Positions 25,129-36,624 are shown, numbered from the stretch's first letter. The stretch: DNA of 64,000 nucleotides from Streptomyces sp. JH34 (GCF_029428875.1 NZ_JAJSOO010000001.1:1984001-2048000); one strand, 5' to 3'. Program-made: numbers and translations. The notes: generated by a model from the letters alone, not told the origin.

Positions 25129-27579
25129 TCACTTCAGCGCTTCCTCCAGCGTCCTCGCCAGTGCGGCCGCCTCCGCCTCCGGCAGTGGCGTACCGTCCTC
25201 GCGCGTGACGTAGACCGTGTCCACCGCGTTCGCCCCCAGCGTCGACACATGCGCGCTGCGTACGCGTACCGCGCTCCGCTCCAGCGCCCGTCCGATCCGG
25301 TGCAGCAGCCCTGGGGCGTCCTGCGCGCGGACCTCGATGACCGTGGCCAGACGTGAGCCCGCGGCCGCGACGGTCACCCTGGGGGGCGGGGCCTTCACCC
25401 CGCGCCGCCGCGGGTAGGCCGCCTCGCGTTCGGCGAGCCTGGCGCGGATGTCCAGGGAGCCGTCCAGCGCGCGTACGAGATCGGCGCGCAGCCGGGCGGC
25501 CTGCGGGAGAGAGCCGTACTCGGCGGCGACCCGCCAGCTGAGCACCAGCAGCCCGGCCGTCTCGCCCAGCTCGGTGGGCAGCTCGACGGCGCGCAGGTCT
25601 GCGGCCCGCACGGTGAGCCGGTGCAGGGCGAGGACCCCGGCCGCCGCCGGCAGGACCCCGGGGCGGTCGGGGAGGGCGATGAGGAGTTCAACGCCGACGG
25701 GTTCCGGTCCGCCGTCCTCGGAGGCCGGTTCGGGCCGGGTGTGCAGGGACAGGACGGGCTCGCCGGTGCGCAGGGCCTCGACAGCGAGGCGTTCCTGCTC
25801 GGCGCTGGGCGCGAGCGGCTCCGGCGCGGGGGGTTCCTCCCCTGCCAGGAGCGCGGCCACGCGTTTGACCAGGTCGGCGACGAGCGAGGCCCGCCAGGAG
25901 CTCCACGCGGCGGGTCCGGTGGCCAGTGCGTCTGCCTCGGTGAGCGCGTGCAGGAGTTCCAGGGTGGAGGCGCTGCCCACGGCCGCGGCGACGGAGCGGA
26001 CGGTCGCGGGATCGTCGAGGTCGCGGCGGGTGGCGGTGTCGATGAGCAGCAGGTGGTGGCGCACGAGGGTGGCGACGACGCCCACGTCCTGCTTGTCGAA
26101 GCCGATGCGTGCGGCCATGTCACGGGCGATGACCTCGCCCGCGACGGAGTGGTCCCCGGGCCAGCCCTTGCCGATGTCGTGGAGCAGGGCGGCGATCAGC
26201 AGGAGGTCGGGACGGCCGACGCGGCGGGTGAGGTGGGACGCGCGGACGGCCGTCTCGACGAGGTGCCGGTCGACGGTCCAGGTGTGGACGGGATTGCGCT
26301 GCGGCCGGCAGTGGACCCGCTCCCAGTCGGGCAGCAGGCGGGTGATGATGCCTTCCGCTTCGAGCGCTTCCCAGACGCCGACGGTGGCTTCTCCGGCGCC
26401 CAGCAGGGTGACGAGCTCCTCGCGGGCCTGTGAGGGCCACGGGACGGGCAGCGGCTGGGCCGCGGTGCCCAGGTGGCGCACGAGGTGACGGGAGAGCGGC
26501 AGCCCGGCCTCCGCCGCCGCGGCGGCGGCCCTGAGGGTGAGCACGGGGTCGCGTTCGGGGCGGGCGGTGCGCGCGAGGACGACCTCACCGTCGGCCTCGA
26601 CGACTCCCTCGGCGAGCGGGGTGCGTTCCGGCGCGGCCTTGGCGCCGCCGAGGAGCGTCCGCAGCCGGGGCCGTGCGGAGCGGGCGCGCAGCACGCGGTT
26701 GACCTCGCGCCAGGTGACGTCGGTGGCGTACGAGACCGTCCTGGCGGCCTCGTAGACCTGGCGCAGCAGGGCGTCGGCGTCGAGCAGCCCGAGGGCCCCG
26801 GCGACCTGGTCCTGCTCCTGCAGGGCGAGGCGGTCGGTGGCCCGGCCGGTGGTGAGGTGGAGCGCGTCGCGCGCGTCGAGGAGCGTGCGGCGGGCCTCCG
26901 CGAGCCCTTCGCGAGGGGCGTCCGCGACCCAGGACGCCGCGACGGCGCGCAGGGCGGTGGCGTCGCGGAGACCGCCGCGTGCCTCCTTGAGGTCGGGTTC
27001 CAGGAGGAACTGGAGCTCGCCCATGCGTTCGGCCCGTTCGCGGCAGAGTTCGTCGAGGGCGGGGAGGCGCTTGGGGGCCTGGTTGCGCCAGTCGGCGAGG
27101 ACCGCGGTCCGCAGCCCGGCGACGAGGCCGAGGTCTCCGGCGACGGGGCGCGCGTCGAGCAGTCCGAGCTGGACCTTGAGGTCCTCCCCCGCGGTCCTGC
27201 GTGCCTCGCCGGGGGTGCGTACGGAGTGGTCGAGGGCGAGGCCGAGGTCCCAGACGGGATACCAGATCCCGTCCGCGAGCGCGGCGACCGCCGCGGCGTC
27301 GGCCGTGCCGTCGTGCAGGAGCAGGAGGTCGAGGTCGCTGCGCGGCGAGAGCTCGCCGCGGCCGTATCCGCCGACGGCGACGAGTGCGGCGCCGCGGACG
27401 CCCGCCCGCTCCGCGGCCTTGGCGAACAGCCCGGTGAGCCAGTCGTCGGTGAGCCGGGCGAGGGCGGCACGGCGCGGCGGCCCGGACCACGCCTCCTTCT
27501 GGAGGAGGCGCAGCCGGGCCGCCGCGTAGCCGCTGGGTCCCGAGTCCTCGGATTCGGTCATCACTTCGGTGCTCGTCAC
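25129..27579 (-). CDS. glnD: PII-protein nucleotidyltransferase GlnD
   Basis: GlnD modifies and demodifies the PII protein in response to nitrogen status. In S. coelicolor the enzyme adenylylates, rather than uridylylates, GlnK at Tyr51. The 816-residue protein has the nucleotidyltransferase motif GGYGRGELSPRSDLDLLLLHD near residue 70 and an HD hydrolase domain (ALLHDIGKGWPGDHS) near 470. Two C-terminal ACT domains (about 625-815) should sense glutamine. GTG 27577-27579 has GGAAGG upstream. It is the last gene of amtB-glnB-glnD. Confidence 0.97.
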   Translation of the reverse strand: MTSTEVMTESEDSGPSGYAAARLRLLQKEAWSGPPRRAALARLTDDWLTGLFAKAAERAGVRGAALVAVGGYGRGELSPRSDLDLLLLHDGTADAAAVAALADGIWYPVWDLGLALDHSVRTPGEARRTAGEDLKVQLGLLDARPVAGDLGLVAGLRTAVLADWRNQAPKRLPALDELCRERAERMGELQFLLEPDLKEARGGLRDATALRAVAASWVADAPREGLAEARRTLLDARDALHLTTGRATDRLALQEQDQVAGALGLLDADALLRQVYEAARTVSYATDVTWREVNRVLRARSARPRLRTLLGGAKAAPERTPLAEGVVEADGEVVLARTARPERDPVLTLRAAAAAAEAGLPLSRHLVRHLGTAAQPLPVPWPSQAREELVTLLGAGEATVGVWEALEAEGIITRLLPDWERVHCRPQRNPVHTWTVDRHLVETAVRASHLTRRVGRPDLLLIAALLHDIGKGWPGDHSVAGEVIARDMAARIGFDKQDVGVVATLVRHHLLLIDTATRRDLDDPATVRSVAAAVGSASTLELLHALTEADALATGPAAWSSWRASLVADLVKRVAALLAGEEPPAPEPLAPSAEQERLAVEALRTGEPVLSLHTRPEPASEDGGPEPVGVELLIALPDRPGVLPAAAGVLALHRLTVRAADLRAVELPTELGETAGLLVLSWRVAAEYGSLPQAARLRADLVRALDGSLDIRARLAEREAAYPRRRGVKAPPPRVTVAAAGSRLATVIEVRAQDAPGLLHRIGRALERSAVRVRSAHVSTLGANAVDTVYVTREDGTPLPEAEAAALARTLEEALK

Positions 27580-27611
27580 CCAGCTGCCCTTCCGTTCACA
27601 TGGACCGTCGG

Positions 27612-29450
<1,839 letters not shown>

Positions 29451-29637
29451 TTACGTACCGGTGAATCAGGGGTGTCGGGCCCGGTGCGCTGCCTACCATG
29501 CTGCCCGCGCCGCATACGGTGCGGTTGAAACGCCGGGAGACGCGAACCGGCCACGACGGCGACCCGCTGACCTGGCGATGGGGGAGCCGAGTCGGGTGGT
29601 ACGGGGCGGCCGTCGTGGCCGGGGACTGTGGTGCCGG

Positions 29638-31113
29638 TCAGACCGCTTCCGCGGTCTCCGGGAGCTGCTCGGTGAGCAACTCGGTGAGCAGGGCGACCTC
29701 GGGAACGTCCCCGAAGTCCCTGGCAGCGGTGTCGACGGTCTTGCGGAGCCTGGTGTTGACGCGCTCCGACCGGACCTTCTTGGCGATCCTCAGGGCCCGG
29801 GTGGCGAGGACGGCCGACTCCTCCGGCTCGCGCTTGAGGAGGTGCACGGTGGCCATGCCGATCAGGTTGAGCGCGTAGGACCTCTGGTGCTCGTCGTCCT
29901 CGCCGAAGAGCTCGACCGCGCGGGCCATGACGGGCTCGGCGAGCGAGGCGTACGTGGGGCTGCGGCCGGCGACATAGGCGAGGTCACGGTAGGAGTGGGA
30001 GTTCTCGCCGTGCAGTTCGGCGTCGGAGAAGAAGCGGATCCAGTCGGGCTCGGGCTCGTCGTCGAGGAGGGCGTCGGCGAAGGTGTCCTCGGACATCCGG
30101 ACGGCTCGTTTGCACTTGCTGGGCTGGCCCATGTTGGCGTAGGCGCGCGCCTCCATCGCATACAGCATGGCCTGGGTCCGGGCGGTGGCGCAGTCGCGGC
30201 TGCCGTACTGGGCGAGGTGGATGAGTTCGAGTGCGTCGTCCGGCCTGCCGAGGTGGATCATCTGGCGGCTCATGCTGGAGAGGATGTACGAGCCCAGCGG
30301 CTTGTCGCCCGCTTCCTTGGAGGCGTGCAGGGCGAGCACGAAGTACTTCTGGGCGGTGGGCTGGAGGCCGACGTCGTAGCTCATCCAGCCCGCGAGCTCG
30401 GCGAGTTCGGCGGCGCAGCGGAACAGGCGTCTCGCGGTCGCCCGGGGCTGCGGCTCCTGCAGCAGGTCGGTGACTTCGTGGAGCTGGCCGACGACGGCCT
30501 TGCGGCGCAGCCCCCCGCCGCACTGGGCGTCCCACTGGCGGAACATCGCCGTGGTCGATTCGAGCAGGTCCAGCTCGGGGCCGGAGAGCCGCGAGGGACG
30601 GCTCTCGGCGGTGGGCAGCTCGGGTTCCGCCTGCCCGGGGCGGTTGACGGGCGCCAGCCAGCGTTGCATGGGCTCGACGAGGGTGGGGCCGGCGGCCAGG
30701 GCGAGGGAGCTGCCGAGGAATCCGCGCCGGGCGAGCATGAGGTCGCTGCGGGAGAACTCGCTGAGCAGCGCGACGGTCTGCGGGCCCGCCCACGGCAGGT
30801 CGACCCCCGCCACCGAGGGTGCCTGGTGAGCCGCGCGCAGACCGAGGTCCTCGACGGAGACGACGGCGCCGAAGCGCTCGGAGAACAGCTCGGAGAGGAT
30901 GCGCGGGATGGGTTCACGGGGCTGTTCTCCGTCCAGCCAGCGGCGCACCCGCGAGGTGTCGGTACTGATGTGGTGGGCACCCAGTTGGCGGGCCCGCCGG
31001 TTCACCTGGCGGGCGAGCTCACCCTTCGACCAGCCGCTGCGCACGAACCACGAACCCAACTGCCCGTTGGGACGCTTCCCGGCATTCGCCTCGCCTGCGC
31101 CGCTGCCACTCAC
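29638..31113 (-). CDS. nsdA: NsdA, negative regulator of differentiation
   Basis: NsdA is a streptomycete protein whose loss increases antibiotic production and sporulation in S. coelicolor. The 491-residue protein has a basic N-terminal segment (SGWSKGELARQVNRRARQLG, then STDTSRVRRWLDGEQPREP) resembling an XRE-like helix-turn-helix. A short hydrophobic stretch (RRGFLGSSLALAAGPTL) follows, and then a long helical region resembling TPR repeats (about 210-480). GTG 31111-31113 follows GGGGG. Direct DNA binding is inferred, not demonstrated by the sequence. It is monocistronic, next to amtB. Confidence 0.92.
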   Translation of the reverse strand: MSGSGAGEANAGKRPNGQLGSWFVRSGWSKGELARQVNRRARQLGAHHISTDTSRVRRWLDGEQPREPIPRILSELFSERFGAVVSVEDLGLRAAHQAPSVAGVDLPWAGPQTVALLSEFSRSDLMLARRGFLGSSLALAAGPTLVEPMQRWLAPVNRPGQAEPELPTAESRPSRLSGPELDLLESTTAMFRQWDAQCGGGLRRKAVVGQLHEVTDLLQEPQPRATARRLFRCAAELAELAGWMSYDVGLQPTAQKYFVLALHASKEAGDKPLGSYILSSMSRQMIHLGRPDDALELIHLAQYGSRDCATARTQAMLYAMEARAYANMGQPSKCKRAVRMSEDTFADALLDDEPEPDWIRFFSDAELHGENSHSYRDLAYVAGRSPTYASLAEPVMARAVELFGEDDEHQRSYALNLIGMATVHLLKREPEESAVLATRALRIAKKVRSERVNTRLRKTVDTAARDFGDVPEVALLTELLTEQLPETAEAV

Positions 31114-31553
31114 TGGAACGCCCCCATCCCGCTGAAACCTGTCGCGCGAACCTCTATCAGAATGCCGCGCCTCGGCGCTGTCCGTACGGGCCTCGCGCAC
31201 CATCGAACAGATCGGCGGATTGCCCGAGGCATACTCAACTGCAGATGCAATTGCAGGTTCGAGTACCCACGGTAATCCTACGATCACCGCTGCGGCGAGG
31301 GCAGTTGCGGAAACGCCACCATTCGCCACCCCTTCGGATGAACCCGATCGACACTGTCCGCGATTCACTTGACAGGCCGCGATCAGCAGCGAGCGGAGTG
31401 AAGCATTCAGGAGCGCGCGGTCCACATCGCGCCCCCTCGGACGCCACCCCGGTGCGCCGGCGGATCACCGGCACGCGAAGTGCGTCGGTACGACGTCGAG
31501 CGCCGAGGACTCCGGGTCGTAACCACCGGTGAGTCGAACCCGTTGGAGGGGGC
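31114..31553. other. 440-base divergent region between nsdA and the primase/polymerase-like gene
   Basis: No coding frame is convincing. A notable AT-rich palindrome lies at 31233-31262, centred on TGCAATTGCA (31246-31255) and flanked by CTCAACTGCA and TGCAGGTTCGAG. It is about 130 bases before the nsdA start and could be an operator. The 3' part leads into a GGAGG Shine-Dalgarno site for the plus-strand gene. Confidence 0.45.
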
Positions 31554-32201
31554 ATGGGCTTCACGATCGGCGGCATCCGGGAGATGCGGTCCGGCACACG
31601 GCGCCGCGGCCGTGCGGCCGGGGCGACCGCGGTGGCCGAGTACACAGGACTCTGGGGCTGGGCCGTGGCGCCGGGAGCGCGTGCGGCAGGAGGCGTCTGC
31701 TCGTGCGGCGACTCCGCCTGCGCCGCCCCCGGAGCGCATCCGCTGGACTTCGCCCGGGAGGTGCCGTCGGGCGCCACCCTGGAAACGGCGACGGACGCCT
31801 GGGCGGAGGTGCCCGGAGCCGCGCTGCTGCTTCCCGTGGGCCGGGCCTTCGACGTGCTCGACGTCGCCGAGGCGGCGGGCCGGCGCGCCCTGGTGCGGAT
31901 GGAGCGCCTGGGACTGCCGCTGGGGCCGGTCGCGGTGACGCCGACCGGCCGCACCCAGTTCTTCGTCGCCCCGGGGGCAGCGGCCGGGCTGCCCGGGCTG
32001 CTCTACCGGATGGGCTGGGACGACGCCGATCTGGACCTGCGGGCGCTGGGCCCCGGCGCGTACGTCACCGCTCCCCCGTCCGATCTCGGGGGGCTGGGCC
32101 CGGTCCACTGGCTGCGTCCGCCGGATCCCGACACCGCCGCTGCTCCTCCGCAGGCCCGGCTACTGCTGGGCACCCTCGCCTACATATGCCACCGCTGGTG
32201 A
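31554..32201 (+). CDS. stand-alone bifunctional primase/polymerase-like protein
   Basis: The 215-residue protein matches the N-terminal prim-pol domain of actinobacterial and plasmid replication proteins but has no helicase part. Visible features are the cysteine-rich CSCGDSACAAPGAHP loop (residues 49-63) and the acidic pair in FDVLDV (Asp100, Asp103). The usual sGxGxH segment reads TPTGRTQFFVAP, so the catalytic histidine appears replaced by Gln. It may therefore be an inactive or regulatory relative. The ATG follows GGAGGGGGC. It is conserved at this position in streptomycetes beside ftsY, in my recollection. Confidence 0.82.
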   Translation: MGFTIGGIREMRSGTRRRGRAAGATAVAEYTGLWGWAVAPGARAAGGVCSCGDSACAAPGAHPLDFAREVPSGATLETATDAWAEVPGAALLLPVGRAFDVLDVAEAAGRRALVRMERLGLPLGPVAVTPTGRTQFFVAPGAAAGLPGLLYRMGWDDADLDLRALGPGAYVTAPPSDLGGLGPVHWLRPPDPDTAAAPPQARLLLGTLAYICHRW

Positions 32202-32206
32202 ACGCC

Positions 32207-32242
32207 GAAGGGCGGTGACCCCTCTCGGGTACACCGCCCTTC
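32207..32242. terminator. bidirectional terminator between prim-pol-like gene and ftsY
   Basis: GAAGGGCGGTG (32207-32217) pairs with CACCGCCCTTC (32232-32242), and an inner ACCC/GGGT stem closes a CTCTC loop. It lies between convergent genes. Confidence 0.87.
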
Positions 32243-32265
32243 ACGCCTGTGCGCGGGTGTGCCGG

Positions 32266-33471
32266 TCAGTCACCGATCAGCGCGTCGACGAAGGCGCCCG
32301 GCTCGAACGGCGCCAGGTCGTCCGGCCCCTCGCCGAGGCCGATGAGCTTCACGGGCACGCCCAGCTCGCGCTGGACGGCGATGACGATGCCGCCCTTGGC
32401 GGTGCCGTCCAGCTTGGTGAGGACGATTCCGGTGATGTCGACCACCTCGGCGAAGACACGTGCCTGGACGAGGCCGTTCTGCCCGGTCGTGGCATCGAGG
32501 ACGAGCAGCACCTCGTCGAGCGGCCCGTGCTTCTCGACGACCCGCTTGACCTTGCCGAGCTCGTCCATCAGGCCGGTCTTCGTGTGCAGCCGGCCCGCGG
32601 TGTCGATGAGTACGACGTCGGCACCCTCGGCGATACCCTCCTTGACCGCGTCGAAGGCGATCGAGGCGGGGTCGCCGGCCTCGGGGCCACGCACCGTGCG
32701 GGCACCGACGCGCTCGCCCCAGGTCTGGAGCTGGTCGGCGGCGGCGGCGCGGAAGGTGTCCGCGGCGCCCAGCACGACGCTGCGGCCGTCGGCCACGAGC
32801 ACCCGGGCGAGCTTGCCCGTCGTGGTCGTCTTGCCGGTGCCGTTGACCCCGACGACCATCACGACGCCGGGCGTCGTGGCGCCGCCCTCCGTCTTCACGG
32901 CGCGGTCGAGATCGGGACCGAGCAGGGCGACGAGCTCCTCGCGCAGCAGGGTGCGCAGCTCGTCGGGCGTACGGGTACCGAGGACGCGGACGCGCTCACG
33001 GAGCCGCTCCACCAGTTCCTGGGTGGGCGCGACGCCGACGTCGGCGGTGAGGAGGGTGTCCTCGATCTCCTCCCAGGTGTCCTCGTCGAGGTTGTCGCGG
33101 GACAGGAGGGTGAGCAGGCCCTTGCCCAGGGAGTTCTGCGAACGGGCGAGCCGGGCACGGAGCCGCACCAGGCGGCCCGCTGTGGGCTCGGGGACTTCGA
33201 GCTCGGGTACCTCCGGCTCGATGACGACGGGGGTTTCCTCGACGGGAGTCCCGGCGCCGGGGAGACCGACCTCCTCGATGGTGCGCCGCGCTTCGTCGCG
33301 CGGCGCCTCGGCTTCCTCGCCGACACGGGGCTCGGCGGGAGGAGTGATGGTCGGCGTGCTCGACGGCGCCGAGGGCGGCAGCTGCTTCTTCTTGCGGCTG
33401 CTGACCACGAGCCCGCTGATCAGGCCGACCGCGACCAGGGCGATGACTACAGCAAGGATGACGATTTCCAT
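32266..33471 (-). CDS. ftsY: signal recognition particle receptor FtsY
   Basis: FtsY receives SRP-ribosome complexes at the membrane. The 401-residue protein has an N-terminal membrane helix (IVILAVVIALVAVGLISGLVV), an acidic Pro/Glu-rich A domain (about 30-105), and an NG GTPase domain. The GTPase motifs are VVGVNGTGKTTTTGKLA, DTFRAAAADQLQ, LIDTAGRLHTKT and LTKLDGTAKGG. A true membrane helix on FtsY is typical of actinobacteria and unlike E. coli. The ATG at 33469-33471 directly precedes the helix. Confidence 0.97.
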   Translation of the reverse strand: MEIVILAVVIALVAVGLISGLVVSSRKKKQLPPSAPSSTPTITPPAEPRVGEEAEAPRDEARRTIEEVGLPGAGTPVEETPVVIEPEVPELEVPEPTAGRLVRLRARLARSQNSLGKGLLTLLSRDNLDEDTWEEIEDTLLTADVGVAPTQELVERLRERVRVLGTRTPDELRTLLREELVALLGPDLDRAVKTEGGATTPGVVMVVGVNGTGKTTTTGKLARVLVADGRSVVLGAADTFRAAAADQLQTWGERVGARTVRGPEAGDPASIAFDAVKEGIAEGADVVLIDTAGRLHTKTGLMDELGKVKRVVEKHGPLDEVLLVLDATTGQNGLVQARVFAEVVDITGIVLTKLDGTAKGGIVIAVQRELGVPVKLIGLGEGPDDLAPFEPGAFVDALIGD

Positions 33472-33546
33472 AACGCGTCCAGTATCGGCCACGGCCGCGG
33501 TCCGGCGCGGTCAAGGACCGTGACCGGTGCCAGCCAGGTAGCCGGT

Positions 33547-33574
33547 TTGCCACGTTTGGGGGTAAAGGTACGCT
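33547..33574 (+). promoter_or_regulatory. promoter of the NCS1 permease gene (leaderless)
   Basis: TTGCCA (33547-33552), a 16-base spacer and TACGCT (33569-33574) lie 7 bases before the GTG start. No Shine-Dalgarno is present, so the transcript probably starts at the initiation codon. Confidence 0.6.
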
Positions 33575-33581
33575 GCTGCCC

Positions 33582-34973
33582 GTGGAGAACCGCGGCCTGG
33601 ATCCCGTCCCCGATCACGAGCGCACCGGCCGGGTCCGCACCCTGTTCCCCACCTGGGTGACGGCCAACATGACGGTGCTGCTGCTGACCGTGGGAGCCGG
33701 GCTCACGGTCTTCAACGGGCTGAACTTCTGGCAGGTGCTCGCCGTGGCGGTCACGGCATCGGTGCTGTCCTTCGGCCTGGTCGGCCTCGTGTCCGTGGCG
33801 GGGAAACGCGGCGGGGCCCCCGGCATGGCACTGTCCCGGGCCGTCTTCGGGCAGCGGGGCAACCTCTTCCCCGGAGCCCTGCTGTGGGTGGTCCGCTGGG
33901 GCTGGGAGACCGTGAACGCGGTAACCGGCTCCTACGCCCTGCTGGCCGTCCTGCACCTGCTGGCCGGTGTCCGCAGCACCCCCACACTGATCCTGGTGAC
34001 CCTGACGGCTTTCGTCGCCGCGGGCTTCCTCGTGTCGGGGATCGGGATCAGGGCGCTGCGGACGGCCTCGCGGGTCTCCGTCTGCCTGTTCGGAGGCACC
34101 AGTCTCGTCGTCCTCGTCCATCTGGCCGGAACGGCCCCGTGGCGGACCGTCCTGGAGCAGCCGCCGGGCACGGCGGCGATGATGGCCGCCGGGATCGGGA
34201 CGCTGGTGGCCGGGGGTCTCAGCTGGGTCCCCTCGGCGCCGGACTTCGCCCGCTACCTGCCCAGGTCCGCCTCGGACCGGGCGATGGTCGGCGCTGCCGT
34301 GGGAGGGGCGCTCGTCACCGTCCCGCCGATGGCGCTGATGGGCGCGGTGATGGCGGTGAGCTCACCGCACCTGGCCGTCGCGAAGGATCCCGTGGCGTTC
34401 ATCGGCGAGCTGCTGCCGCGGTGGATCTCGGTGCCGTACCTGCTGACCGCCGTCATGGGCATGATGCTGGTCAACGCGATGTCGATGTACTCCGCGGGCT
34501 TCACCGCGCAGACGCTCGGATTCGCGGTCCCCCGCGCCTGGGCCGTGGGGGTGAACGCGACGATCAGCCTGCTCCTCGGCGGGACGCTGATGATGGTGGC
34601 GACGAGTTTCCTCGACACCTTCCTCTCCTTCCTCACCCTGCTCGGCGTGACGTTCTCCGCCTGGACCGGGGTCTTCGTGGTGGACCTGCTCCGAGGGCGC
34701 ACGTACGACGCCGCGGCCCTCATGGACACCACGCCCGGCAGCGGCTACTGGTACTCGGCCGGGTACGGCGGACAGGCCATGGCGGCCTGGGGCACGGCGC
34801 TCGTGGTGGGTCTGCTCTTCACCGACGTGGAGTGGTTCACCGGCCCGCTCGGCGCCTCCTGGACCGGGCGGCACGGGCTGGGCTGGGCCGTCACGATCCT
34901 CGTCGCCGCGGGGGTGTACGCGGCGCTGCCCCGCCCGGCGGACGGAACGGCCGGCGCCCCCGTCAGGTTCTGA
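33582..34973 (+). CDS. NCS1-family cytosine/purine permease-like transporter
   Basis: This 463-residue integral membrane protein has about 12 hydrophobic segments. It matches the cytosine/purine/allantoin (NCS1) family: RTLFPTWVTANMTVLLLTVG at the first helix, GAPGMALSRAVFGQRGN, VPSAPDFARYLP and the late GVFVVDLL segment. The ligand is not predictable; a nucleobase, hydantoin or related compound is likely. It lies between ftsY and a convergent sugar porter, inside a region where ftsY and smc are often close neighbours, so it looks like an accessory insertion. Confidence 0.88.
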   Translation: MENRGLDPVPDHERTGRVRTLFPTWVTANMTVLLLTVGAGLTVFNGLNFWQVLAVAVTASVLSFGLVGLVSVAGKRGGAPGMALSRAVFGQRGNLFPGALLWVVRWGWETVNAVTGSYALLAVLHLLAGVRSTPTLILVTLTAFVAAGFLVSGIGIRALRTASRVSVCLFGGTSLVVLVHLAGTAPWRTVLEQPPGTAAMMAAGIGTLVAGGLSWVPSAPDFARYLPRSASDRAMVGAAVGGALVTVPPMALMGAVMAVSSPHLAVAKDPVAFIGELLPRWISVPYLLTAVMGMMLVNAMSMYSAGFTAQTLGFAVPRAWAVGVNATISLLLGGTLMMVATSFLDTFLSFLTLLGVTFSAWTGVFVVDLLRGRTYDAAALMDTTPGSGYWYSAGYGGQAMAAWGTALVVGLLFTDVEWFTGPLGASWTGRHGLGWAVTILVAAGVYAALPRPADGTAGAPVRF

Positions 34974-35037
34974 CTCCACGTCGGCCCGACGGGCGCGGGG
35001 CGGCGGAACGCCGGACCGCTCGGGCCCGGAGCAGAAC

Positions 35038-35073
35038 GCTGCCCCGGACCGGCATGGGCCGGCCCGGGGCAGC
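35038..35073. terminator. bidirectional terminator between NCS1 permease and glcP
   Basis: GCTGCCCCGG-A-CCGGC (35038-35053) pairs with the segment at 35058-35073 with one mismatch, around an ATGG loop. It separates two convergent transporter genes. Confidence 0.82.
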
Positions 35074-35099
35074 GGGGTCGAGGAGAGGGGCAGCGGGGA

Positions 35100-36518
35100 T
35101 TAGCCCATCTCCTCCAGCGCCTTGCCCTTGGTCTCCTTCACGAACTTGAGCACGAAGGGGATCGAGAGCACGGCGAAGCAGGTGTAGATGATGTAGGTGC
35201 CCGAGAGGTTCCAGTCGGCCAGGCTCGGGAAGCTCGCGGTGATCGCCCAGTTGGCGATCCACTGCGCCGAGGCGGCGACACCGAGGGCGGCGGCGCGGAT
35301 GCGGTTCGGGAACATCTCGCCGAGGAAGACCCAGACCACGACACCCCACGACAGGGCGAAGAAGAGCACGAAGACGTGGGCCGCGACGAGGGCGACGGTG
35401 CCCTGGGTGGTGGGCAGCTTGCCGTCGACGAGATCGGCGGAGAAGGCCCAGGCCTCGAACGCCAGGGCGACGGCCATACCGGTGGAGCCGATGAGGGCGA
35501 GGGGCCTGCGGCCCACCCGGTCCACGAGGATCATGGCGATCACGGTGCCGATGATGTTGATGATCGACGTGGTGAACGAGTAGAAGAACGAGGCGGTCGG
35601 GTCGATGCCGACGGACTGCCACAGCGTCGCCGAGTAGTAGAACGCGACGTTGATACCGACGAGCTGCTGGAAGACCGACAGGCCGATACCGACCCAGACG
35701 ATCGGCAGGAAGCCGAAACGGCTGCCGAGCAGGTCGCTGAACTTGGACTTGTGCTCACGGTGCATGGCCGTCTCGATCTCGTTCACGCGCGCGTCGAGAT
35801 CGACGTTCTTGCCCTCGACCTCTTCGAGGATCTTCCGGGCGCGGTCCCTCTTGCCGACGGAGATCAGGAAGCGCGGGGACTCGGGGATCACGAAGGACAG
35901 GAGTCCGTACAGGATGGCGGGCACAACCATCACGCCGAGCATCCACTGCCACGCCTCGAAGCCGGCGATCTCCCCGCGCTGGTCGCCGTCGGCGATCTGC
36001 AGGATGCCGTAGTTGACCAGCTGGGAGATGGCGATGCCGACGACGATGGCCGCCTGCTGGAAGGAACCGAGTCGCCCTCGGTAGGCGGGCGGCGAGACCT
36101 CGGCGATGTACGCCGGGCCGATGACCGAGGCCATGCCGATCGCGAAGCCGCCGATGATCCGCCACATGGCGAGGTCCCAGAGGGCGAACGGCAGCGCCGA
36201 ACCGACGGCGCTGATGGTGAACAGCACGGAGGCGATCTGCATGCAGCGGATGCGGCCGATCCGGTCGGCGATCCGCCCCGCCGTGGCCGCGCCGATGGCA
36301 CAGCCGATCAGAGCGATGGCGATGACCTGGGCCAGCGTCCCTGATCCGATGTCATAGCGGCTGCGGATGGCCTCGACGGCACCGTTGATCACGGAACTGT
36401 CGTAGCCGAAGAGGAAGCCGCCCATCGCCGCGGCTGCCGTGATGAAGATGACGTGTCCGAGATGGTCCGGGTGCGCCCCTCGGGCGCCGGACTCCGGTCC
36501 GCTCGCTGTGCTGGTCAC
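35100..36518 (-). CDS. glcP: MFS sugar porter, GlcP-type glucose permease
   Basis: This 472-residue, 12-helix sugar:proton symporter has the sugar-porter motifs GYDSSVINGA, GRIADRIGR, PESPRFLI, QQLVGINVAFYYS, DRVGRRPL and a C-terminal ETKGK variant of PETKG. By sequence type and position between ftsY and smc it corresponds to glcP1 of S. coelicolor, the main glucose uptake system there. GTG 36516-36518 lies below CAGGAG. An unusually AT-rich promoter region lies upstream. Confidence 0.88.
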   Translation of the reverse strand: MTSTASGPESGARGAHPDHLGHVIFITAAAAMGGFLFGYDSSVINGAVEAIRSRYDIGSGTLAQVIAIALIGCAIGAATAGRIADRIGRIRCMQIASVLFTISAVGSALPFALWDLAMWRIIGGFAIGMASVIGPAYIAEVSPPAYRGRLGSFQQAAIVVGIAISQLVNYGILQIADGDQRGEIAGFEAWQWMLGVMVVPAILYGLLSFVIPESPRFLISVGKRDRARKILEEVEGKNVDLDARVNEIETAMHREHKSKFSDLLGSRFGFLPIVWVGIGLSVFQQLVGINVAFYYSATLWQSVGIDPTASFFYSFTTSIINIIGTVIAMILVDRVGRRPLALIGSTGMAVALAFEAWAFSADLVDGKLPTTQGTVALVAAHVFVLFFALSWGVVVWVFLGEMFPNRIRAAALGVAASAQWIANWAITASFPSLADWNLSGTYIIYTCFAVLSIPFVLKFVKETKGKALEEMG

Positions 36519-36624
36519 ATGAACTCCTGGTACCTGGCAACAACGTCAGGTGTGGGGGGTGAGCCCTCCCAGTGGCGCACAACTTCTGGCCGACCACCAC
36601 TTGAAGGTAAAAACAACATTGCTG

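Noticed and set aside
25702..26600. Long plus-strand frames opposite glnD
   Set aside because: High-GC third positions keep antisense frames open. Their composition is random, and glnD motifs on the minus strand are complete.
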